Shown here in pieces: positions 9,206-14,320 of a DNA stretch of 14,320 bases. This stretch comes from SURF-32 sp964648365. GTDB taxonomy: Bacteria; Planctomycetota; Phycisphaerae; UBA1845. The stretch's first letter is position 1. The number at the start of each line of letters is the position of its first letter. The DNA is taken from positions 1 through 14,320 of the forward strand of contig CAZYLK010000164.1 in assembly GCA_964648365.1 (NCBI GenBank). Direction: 5' to 3'. Below the pieces are notes generated by a model, which made no database searches, was not told the DNA's origin, and saw only the letters and a list, made by a program, of their open reading frames with translations. The translations under genes and the position numbers were made by a program.

Positions 9206-9587
9206 CATGGTGTCAATCCAGGAGCGAGCGGACTGGTCACGCGGCGACGCCCGCTGCATGGAGTGCGGGAAGACCGCTCCCCGCCGCAGCCCGGGCGACT
9301 GCGACGACTGCGGCGCGGAGACGGCCTGGACCACGCCGGAATGGTGGATGCACCGTTACCGGACGGCCAAGCGGCGGTTCGTTGGCGTCGGAGCGCTCGC
9401 TATGATCCTGCTGGCCGTGAACGTCACCGCGTTCGCGCTCAGCCGGGGGTGGCCGTTGTGGATCATCCCGGCCGCCGTGGGTGCCGTGGCGGTGGGGTAC
9501 TTCGGCGTCGGGGGCCTCTGGCTGCGCGGGCAGTATCAGGGGCGGCATGTGCGGTACTTCGGGCGGGGGATGTCGGGGGGGAAGTAG
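9198..9587 (+). CDS. Small zinc-ribbon protein with two membrane segments
   Basis: This 129-residue protein has Cys-x2-Cys pairs at 20/23 and 35/38, forming a small zinc ribbon, followed by two hydrophobic helices at about 61-81 and 84-108 and a basic tail. It is therefore probably anchored in the inner membrane with the ribbon in the cytoplasm. I do not recognise a specific family. I chose ATG 9198 because the unique sequence starts there; an in-frame ATG at 9207 is close, and no strong Shine-Dalgarno marks either. The frame is open far upstream through the 36-bp repeat array. A one-base-longer repeat unit means the array's favoured frame (from about ATG 8858) ends at a TGA at 9131-9133 instead of joining this gene, so the gene may once have been longer. 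Confidence 0.7.
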   Translation: MADMVSIQERADWSRGDARCMECGKTAPRRSPGDCDDCGAETAWTTPEWWMHRYRTAKRRFVGVGALAMILLAVNVTAFALSRGWPLWIIPAAVGAVAVGYFGVGGLWLRGQYQGRHVRYFGRGMSGGK

Positions 9588-9817
9588 GCCGGTCGCGCGG
9601 CGGTTGCGGGAGGCACGCGAGCGTGCGCGAGTTCTGCCGCGCCGGAGGACGGCGGGCCGATAGCTGCTCAGCGGCGGTGCGTGGTCGTCCGATAATCGGC
9701 TTTGTCGTCTTGGCCCGTAATGCCTTGTCAATTGGCATGTTAGGTGGAGGGCGCCGGGCTGGATTTGAGGAAAACGAGTGGGGAGACCGATATCCCGCGC
9801 GAAAGAAGAATGGGTCA

Positions 9818-9846
9818 TTGACTCGATGAGGCGAAGTTGCTAGCAT
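9818..9846 (+). promoter_or_regulatory. Candidate sigma-70 promoter of the PEP-CTERM operon
   Basis: TTGACT (9818-9823) is followed after exactly 17 bases by TAGCAT (9841-9846), a 5/6 and 4/6 match to consensus. It is the best promoter-like site in the 257-bp gap before the three-gene plus-strand cluster. A start near 9853 would lie just downstream of the ATG at 9845, so if this promoter is real the first protein must start at a later codon, such as GTG 9896 or GTG 9911. Confidence 0.5.
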
Positions 9847-10570
9847 GGCCACAGCTTGGGGCTGTCTTTTCTCGACGAGGAATGAGAGACCCGTCGTGCC
9901 GAGTGGGAAAGTGGTCGTCTTGCGTAACGCACCGATTCAACTCACCTGCCTCTGCGCCTCCGTGATGTCGTCCGTCACCACTGTGGCCCGGGCTGATCTG
10001 GTCTTGTCACGCGGATCGGCGGACGCGCCACAGGCGATGCTCGGCAGTCGTCTGATATCAGGCACTGCGGAAGGGGCAGGTGTCGGATGGGCCAGGGTTG
10101 ACTTGGGGCGGCTTGCGTCTCCATTCGAACTGGGACTCGGTTCACCGTTCACAGCGGAGTCGATCACGGCAGGTGCCCCCCGGCGCGACTCGGGTGCCAC
10201 CGAACTGCCGCGCGCGGTGTTTTCCCGATCCAGAGTCGGCTCGGGTAGCATCGCGCTGGCGCTTTCGGCTGTGCTCGGTATGGGTGGACTTGCGGCATGC
10301 CGTTACCCGAAGCTGGCTGTGGCAGGGGACGGGATATCTCTTGATTCTTTGCATCGATCATTCGGCAATGGGTTTGAGCCCCTTGGCGAGTTGTTGCTGC
10401 CAGAGGCCCGACCCCGATCGTTGCCGATGAGTGCCGGTGTCAGATCAGTAACCGCCGAGGCAGCGCTTCGAGCGGAGTGGATTGCTTCTGCCCACGGGTC
10501 GCGGGCGCCACCGCCGACCGTCAATCAACTAGATCGGTTCATTGTGCGATTCTATGATTATCTTGATTGA
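9845..10570 (+). CDS. Hypothetical secreted protein with one internal membrane segment
   Basis: I do not recognise a family with confidence. From ATG 9845 the protein is 241 residues. Residues about 22-50 (KVVVLRNAPIQLTCLC, then a stretch ending VTTVARA before DLVLS) look like a signal peptide with an ARA cleavage site. This fits better if translation starts at GTG 9896 or GTG 9911, as the promoter at 9818-9846 also suggests. A second hydrophobic segment, GSIALALSAVLGMGGLAAC, at about 134-152 is followed by Arg and Lys, then a hydrophilic tail of about 85 residues. Codon use is ordinary for the region. It lies 31 bases before the first PEP-CTERM-type gene on the same strand and is probably its operon partner. 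Confidence 0.6.
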   Translation: MATAWGCLFSTRNERPVVPSGKVVVLRNAPIQLTCLCASVMSSVTTVARADLVLSRGSADAPQAMLGSRLISGTAEGAGVGWARVDLGRLASPFELGLGSPFTAESITAGAPRRDSGATELPRAVFSRSRVGSGSIALALSAVLGMGGLAACRYPKLAVAGDGISLDSLHRSFGNGFEPLGELLLPEARPRSLPMSAGVRSVTAEAALRAEWIASAHGSRAPPPTVNQLDRFIVRFYDYLD

Positions 10571-10601
10571 CGAGAGCGATAGCTCCTTGGGAGAGTTTCA
10601 A

Positions 10602-11432
10602 ATGACGAAGCAGATTTTTTCCGGCGTGGGTTTAGTGTTGGTCTTGGCGTTGCCCGTCTTGGGACAGATTCAGACGCTCACGGATGGGAATTCCACCGTT
10701 AAGATTGACCCGAACAACTCGGCTGGCAATTTCCAGTGGCAAGTGAACGGCCCGAACGGGACGTTTGATCACCTTTCGCGTCAGTGGTTCTGGTATCGGA
10801 TCGGGAACTCTCCGGAGGCATCGATCGACACCATCGACGCGACCCCGCTGATCGAGACGTTAGGAACCAATTTCGTTCGGCTCACGTACACCCTGCCCGG
10901 CGTGATCGAGTTCCGCATCTCGTTCGAGTTGGCGGGCGGGGCCAATGGCCAGTTCGAGTCGTCGCTTACCGAGGGCATTAAGGTCACGAACTTGTCTAAC
11001 AGCTCGGTTGACCTAAACGTGTTCCAGTACGCGGACTTTGACCTGTTCGCAACCCCTAACGACGACAACGGCCAGTTCACGAGTGCTTCGCGCATCGAAC
11101 AAACCGACACGACCAGCGGTAACGGGATTGCGGAGACGGTCGCGACTGGCGGGTCTGACATTGTGGGCCGAGAAGTTCAGCTTGTCGGAGGTGGTGGCGA
11201 TATTCTCTCGCGCCTGACGGACGGTGCTGCGACCAATCTCGGGAACGTCAACGGCCCCGTGACGGGGAACGTCGCGTGGTCGTTCCAGTGGGCGAAGCAG
11301 CTGGGATCGGGCCAGAGCCTGACATTCTCTAAAGACAAGAAGCTGATGGTTCCGGCGCCGGGTGCAGCGATTCTCGGCTTGCTGGGTGTGGGTCTGGCGC
11401 TGTGCCGGCGTGGCCGCCGCCACGCGGATTGA
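10602..11432 (+). CDS. PEP-CTERM-type secreted protein, first of a tandem pair
   Basis: This 276-residue protein has a clear signal peptide (MTKQIFSGVGLVLVLALPVL, cleaved before about residue 22). Its C-terminal sorting tail from about residue 250 reads VPAPG, then a hydrophobic helix, then RRGRR. This is the PEP-CTERM layout with Ala in place of Glu in the signature. The mature part is a beta-rich domain with LTDGNSTVKIDPNNSAG, WFWYRIG, EASIDTI, FQYADFDL and a second LTDG. Proteins of this type are exported, processed by an exosortase and linked to the cell surface or extracellular matrix; this one's own role is unknown. The start is set by GGGAGAG six bases before ATG 10602. It is a paralogue of the next gene, 69 bp downstream. 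Confidence 0.88.
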   Translation: MTKQIFSGVGLVLVLALPVLGQIQTLTDGNSTVKIDPNNSAGNFQWQVNGPNGTFDHLSRQWFWYRIGNSPEASIDTIDATPLIETLGTNFVRLTYTLPGVIEFRISFELAGGANGQFESSLTEGIKVTNLSNSSVDLNVFQYADFDLFATPNDDNGQFTSASRIEQTDTTSGNGIAETVATGGSDIVGREVQLVGGGGDILSRLTDGAATNLGNVNGPVTGNVAWSFQWAKQLGSGQSLTFSKDKKLMVPAPGAAILGLLGVGLALCRRGRRHAD

Positions 11433-11501
11433 CACTGCTGGCGCGTTGGTAAGGTGATTCGTCGCGGGATGCCATTCCCGTTCCGGACAGGAGGTGCGAG
11501 A

Positions 11502-12323
11502 ATGCTATTGGGAATGCGGTGTCGCTCGGCCGCCGAGATTATGTGTGGCGTTGCCATCTTAGCCGGGCTGAATCAGCTGGAGGGTGCCCATGCTCAGGTG
11601 TTTTCTATCACCGACGGCAATGCTAAGGTCACCATCGATCCGGATTCGTCGGCCGGGCTCTTCGACTGGACGGTCGACGGCGTCGATCAAGTCGGCACGG
11701 ATTGGTATTGGTTTCGCACTGATCAGGCGGGCGAGGCGTCAGTCGACACGATCGGCGTGCCCGTCGTCGAGACGCCGTTTCCAGGGTTTGCCCGGATTAC
11801 CTACGCGGGCGGGGGCATTGACGTGCGGCTGTCGTACGAGGTGTTGGGCGGTGCACCGGGATCGGGCGAGTCGAGCCTGAGCCAGTCGCTCCGGATACAG
11901 AACACCAGTCAGGCGAGCTACACGCTCAACTTCTTCCGGCTCGCGGACTACAATGTCGGCGGGACACCTGGCGGCGACTCCGGACAGATTCAAGATGGCA
12001 TTCGGGTGCTTCAGTCGGATGGCGGCTCGCCGTTCTCTGTCGAGAGTCTGATGGGGAGCCAACCGCAGCGTTTCCAGTTTGACGTCGCCAACGTCCTCCT
12101 GGGCGAGCTGACGGACGGGAATCCAACGACGCTCAGCAACCAAGCTGGTCCGCTTGCGGGCGATGTTGCAGCCGGGTTTCAGTACACTCGCACCTTAGCA
12201 CCTGGACAGGTTCTTGCCTTCAGTACGGATTCTCGTGTCACGATCCCGGAGCCCACGACGCTCTGCGTGCTGCTCGTAGCGGCGGGGTCGCTGGCGTTGG
12301 TTCGCCGTCGAGGCACAAACTGA
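11502..12323 (+). CDS. PEP-CTERM secreted protein, second of a tandem pair
   Basis: This 273-residue protein has a signal peptide ending near residue 31 (AHA before QVFS). A textbook PEP-CTERM tail starts at about residue 248: IPEPTT, a hydrophobic helix, then RRR. The mature domain follows the previous gene block by block: ITDGNAKVTIDPDSSAG, WYWFRTD, EASVDTI, FFRLADYNV and LLGELTDGNPTTL. The pair clearly arose by duplication, though similarity is modest and mainly in these motifs. ATG 11502 follows AGGAGGT at an ideal distance. By family knowledge the tail is recognised by an exosortase, which is not in this window. The gene is closed by an intrinsic terminator 32 bases after the stop. Confidence 0.92.
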   Translation: MLLGMRCRSAAEIMCGVAILAGLNQLEGAHAQVFSITDGNAKVTIDPDSSAGLFDWTVDGVDQVGTDWYWFRTDQAGEASVDTIGVPVVETPFPGFARITYAGGGIDVRLSYEVLGGAPGSGESSLSQSLRIQNTSQASYTLNFFRLADYNVGGTPGGDSGQIQDGIRVLQSDGGSPFSVESLMGSQPQRFQFDVANVLLGELTDGNPTTLSNQAGPLAGDVAAGFQYTRTLAPGQVLAFSTDSRVTIPEPTTLCVLLVAAGSLALVRRRGTN

Positions 12324-12354
12324 GCGTCGTTGCTAAGTATTAATTGGATGCTAC

Positions 12355-12387
12355 GGGGCCGGTTGGCGGATTCCAGCCGGCCCCTTT
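12355..12387 (+). terminator. Intrinsic terminator of the PEP-CTERM operon
   Basis: GGGGCCGGTTGG (12355-12366) pairs with CCAGCCGGCCCC (12373-12384) over 12 bp with one G-T wobble and a 6-base loop, followed by TTT. It lies 32 bases after the stop of the second PEP-CTERM gene. Confidence 0.85.
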
Positions 12388-12828
12388 CCATTGATGAGCG
12401 CGTCTCGACTGAAGCTGCGCGCCCATTCACTGGCCTCTGGTGGCGGGCGCGATGAGCAGCCCACGAGGCAGGTTCCTCAGCGCGGCGGCGAAGTACGCCA
12501 GAATCCGTGCAATCGCATGCAGCGACGCATAGCGCTGATCCGGAGGCGGTCGTCTGGCGCTCCTGTCGTTGGGTGATGGCGCAAACTTTTGGAACGGACG
12601 TGCTGGCTCTGGGGTTCTGTTGTCTGGTCACCAGTTCGAAGACGCCACGGTGGGGTGGCGGAACGTCTCGTCCGCAACGAGAGCGGTGCTGGCGAGGACG
12701 GCAGGCGGGACTGAAAGCGTACTTCCTGTCTGCCGTCGCTCCGACGTGACGCGGCGATCTGGCGGGCTGTCTGCTTGCGTCGTGTAACGCGATTCGTCCG
12801 GTAGCCTGCGTCTGCTATCCTGTTCTGG
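12388..12828. other. About 440 bp without a convincing gene
   Basis: No frame here is defensible as a complete gene. On the minus strand, bases about 12555-12429 encode a protein-like tail (PPPDQRYASLHAIARILAYF, then AAALRNLPRGLLIAPATRGQ and a stop) with mostly G/C-ending codons but no start codon after the upstream in-frame stop near 12632. It may be the remnant of a lost gene. An 8-bp inverted repeat, gacggcag with ctgccgtc, lies at 12697-12704/12730-12737, and cgccac with gtggcg near 12641-12658. No clear promoter was found for the ABC ATPase gene. Confidence 0.5.
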
Positions 12829-14320
12829 ATGGAGCGATTGACGGGGGAAGCAACGCAGTGGCCGGCCATTGTGGGGCGGGGGTTGGCGCTGCGCACTGCG
12901 GGTGGGCGGGTGCTGCTGCGGGACGGCTCATTCGATGTTGCTGCCGGGTCGCTGACGCTGCTTGTGGGGCATAGCGGTTCGGGCAAGTCCACTCTTTTGA
13001 AGTTGGTGATCGGTGCCGATGAGCGGGGGCTTGAGGGGGTACTCGCGGAGGGTGTTATTCGCATTTGCGCCGGTGGCGCTGCGGACGCCGCGCGACGTTT
13101 CTGTGACTTCGCGGGTTCTGGCGGCGACGCCGTCGCCGCCTTGGGCTCGATTGATGGCGGCGATGCTTCTGGTAGTCGCGGTCGCGGTCGCGGCCGGGCT
13201 GCGCAAGGCGTGGTCAGGGCTCAGGCGGGTAGCCTGGCTATCGTCTTTCAGGATCTGGCGCTGTTCGATGAGTTGACGCCGGTCGAGAACGTGCAGTTCG
13301 CGATCGATCATGCGCCGCTGCGGGCGTCGGGTGAGCGGTTTGACGCCTCGCCCGTCCGGTACCGGGAGCGCGGTCGTGGCGGGAACCGTGACTCGCGCGG
13401 TGGACGCGCAGCGACGGGCGGTTCAGGCGAGAGCACGCGCGACACGGGCGGTTCGGGCGAAGGCACGCGCGACACGGACGGTTTGGGCGGCCGAGTACCC
13501 ACCGCGGGCGGCTCGGACGATCCTCGTCGCGTGCCGACCGACGTGAATGACGGCGGGCGGGCTGCAGACGGCTCGGACGACCTTGGATGCGCGCCAATCG
13601 ATGTGCCGGGCGGCGCGCGCGCTTCAAACGGGACGGGCGACCGGGGCCGCGCTGCGGGCGATGTGCACCACGGCGAGCGCGCTGCGAACAAACGCGCGCT
13701 CTCGGCGGGCGATCATCTTCGGCGGGTAGGCATTCCTGTCGGCTCGCGAATGAACACTCTCAGCGGGGGCGAGCGGCAGCGGGTGGCGGTGGCTCGGACG
13801 CTGGCTACGGATGCGCCGATTCTGCTGTTTGACGAGCCGACGACGGGGCTGGATCCGCTGCGGGCTCGTGAGATGGCGGCGTTGATCGTTGAGACTCAGC
13901 GCGACGCCGGGCGGACGGTTGTCGTTGTGACTCACGACTATTCGCCTTTTCTGCCGTACGCGCCGCGGCTGCTGTTGCTGGATTCTGAGATCGCCAAAAT
14001 CCGAGAGGTGACGCCGGCGGAGTTGGAGGCGTATTTCGCTCGGTCGGCGGCGGAGCGTCCGACGGACGGAGCCGTGCGACTGGAGAAGTCGGACTTCGCG
14101 CGGGCTGGGGCGAGTGACGTGCCCGATGGTGATTCAGACGATGCCGCCGAATCCGCGCGGGCTGAAGCCCGCGGCTCGCTGGGAGTGGAGTCCCGCGACG
14201 GCGGGAAAACCGCGGCGGCTGGGGTGAGCGAGTCGCATGGGGGTGGTTCTGGCGATGCCGGGGGGTCCGCGCGGGCTGAAGCCCGCGGCTCGCTGGGAGT
14301 GGAGTCCCGCGACGGCGGGA
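12829..14320 (+). CDS. ABC transporter ATPase with low-complexity inserts and repeat tail, 3' end beyond window
   Basis: One frame stays open for 497 codons from ATG 12829 to the window end. All ABC ATPase motifs are present in that frame: Walker A GHSGSGKST (47-55), Q-loop Gln141 in VFQD, signature LSGGE (311-315), Walker B ILLFDEPTTGLD (D335, E336) and switch His369 in VVTHDY. It would power an importer or lipid-type exporter; an MlaF-like role is possible but unproven, and no permease is in view. Spacing is abnormal. Walker A to Q-loop is about 88 residues, roughly twice normal, and Q-loop to signature is about 170 instead of about 50. The first insert (about 77-131) is Gly/Ala/Arg-rich. 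The second (about 165-295) contains nine 10-residue repeats. After about residue 405 a hydrophilic tail includes the 18-residue repeat SARAEARGSLGVESRDGG twice. The start has no clear Shine-Dalgarno. Confidence 0.88.
   Translation, partial: MERLTGEATQWPAIVGRGLALRTAGGRVLLRDGSFDVAAGSLTLLVGHSGSGKSTLLKLVIGADERGLEGVLAEGVIRICAGGAADAARRFCDFAGSGGDAVAALGSIDGGDASGSRGRGRGRAAQGVVRAQAGSLAIVFQDLALFDELTPVENVQFAIDHAPLRASGERFDASPVRYRERGRGGNRDSRGGRAATGGSGESTRDTGGSGEGTRDTDGLGGRVPTAGGSDDPRRVPTDVNDGGRAADGSDDLGCAPIDVPGGARASNGTGDRGRAAGDVHHGERAANKRALSAGDHLRRVGIPVGSRMNTLSGGERQRVAVARTLATDAPILLFDEPTTGLDPLRAREMAALIVETQRDAGRTVVVVTHDYSPFLPYAPRLLLLDSEIAKIREVTPAELEAYFARSAAERPTDGAVRLEKSDFARAGASDVPDGDSDDAAESARAEARGSLGVESRDGGKTAAAGVSESHGGGSGDAGGSARAEARGSLGVESRDGG
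13120..13140. repeat. Perfect inverted repeat inside the first ATPase insert
   Basis: ggcggcgac (13120-13128) pairs with gtcgccgcc (13132-13140) around a 3-base loop. It lies within the Gly/Ala-rich insert between Walker A and the Q-loop and encodes GGDAVAA, so the extra coding sequence again contains a strong hairpin. Confidence 0.75.
13411..13680 (+). repeat. Nine 30-bp tandem repeats inside the ABC ATPase gene
   Basis: Nine consecutive 30-base units begin at 13411 and recur every 30 bases, each in frame as ten residues. The first two are near-identical (ATGGSGESTR, DTGGSGEGTR); later ones drift (TAGGSDDPRR, AADGSDDLGC, ASNGTGDRGR, AAGDVHHGER). The array sits between the Q-loop and the signature motif of the ATPase. 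The unit length is a multiple of three throughout, so the frame is preserved. Confidence 0.85.
14152..14320 (+). repeat. Two identical 55-nt double-hairpin elements in a 114-bp repeat
   Basis: Copies at 14152-14206 and 14266-14320 are identical over 55 bases; the second runs to the window edge. Each contains cgcgggctgaagcccgcg (an 8-bp hairpin) and, 17 bases later, tcccgcgacggcggga (a 6-bp hairpin). The 59 bases before each copy align without gaps but match at only about two thirds of positions, so the full unit is 114 bases, or 38 codons. The elements are read in frame as SARAEARGSLGVESRDGG in the ATPase tail. Confidence 0.9.

Noticed and set aside
8678..9334. Minus-strand 218-codon frame across the 36-bp array
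   Set aside because: Its codons also end mostly in G/C within the array, because both strands share codon boundaries there. It overlaps the well-supported zinc-ribbon gene antisense and has no recognisable domain.
12429..12632. Minus-strand protein-like tail in the gap before the ABC ATPase
   Set aside because: The peptide looks natural and codon use is suggestive, but there is no start codon after the upstream stop and no recognisable family, so I did not call it a gene or pseudogene.
13308..13691. Minus-strand frames of about 127-129 codons within the ABC ATPase repeat region
   Set aside because: They are shadows of the 30-bp array; the plus frame carries every ABC motif on both sides of the array.

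Overview
The window looks like chromosome from a high-GC environmental bacterium, most likely a planctomycete (Planctomycetota) or close relative. This rests on two secreted proteins with PEP-CTERM-type tails, a cysteine-rich lipoprotein, low-complexity inserts in conserved enzymes and short dispersed hairpin repeats. It is an inference from gene style, because no rRNA or other marker is present. No tRNA, rRNA, CRISPR array, transposase or phage gene was seen.

Left part (1-4407). On the minus strand lies thiC (thiamine pyrimidine synthesis, C-terminus cut by the window start). It is preceded by a clear TPP riboswitch (1876-1984) and by a promoter whose -10 box lies on the stop codon of the next gene upstream, a Fur-family metalloregulator (1994-2506). 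The leader between riboswitch and thiC carries two tandem hairpin repeats. Divergent from fur is a solitary AAA ATPase with a Toprim-like C-terminal half (2662-4407), resembling OLD-family nucleases and so a candidate anti-phage gene.

Middle (4477-9587). On the minus strand are a large lipoprotein with a calcium-site-like cysteine-rich domain (4477-6447), an NhaD/IT-superfamily sodium:proton antiporter (6626-8107) and a doubtful small gene (8135-8569). A mostly non-genic stretch follows, with two hairpins and an eight-unit 36-bp tandem repeat. The repeat runs into the start of a small zinc-ribbon membrane protein (9198-9587, plus strand); a one-base length change in the array hints at an older, longer gene.

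Right part (9845-14320), plus strand. A likely operon encodes a signal-peptide protein and two tandem paralogous PEP-CTERM-type secreted proteins, closed by a strong intrinsic terminator (12355-12387). After about 440 bp without a convincing gene comes an ABC-transporter ATPase (12829 to the window end, still open). Its nucleotide-binding fold is intact but interrupted by two low-complexity inserts, one made of nine 30-bp repeats. It is followed by a C-terminal tail built from 114-bp repeats that contain hairpin elements read in frame. The repeat-driven growth of this ATPase, and the recurrence of one hairpin design in a leader, an intergenic gap and a coding region, are the most unusual things here.
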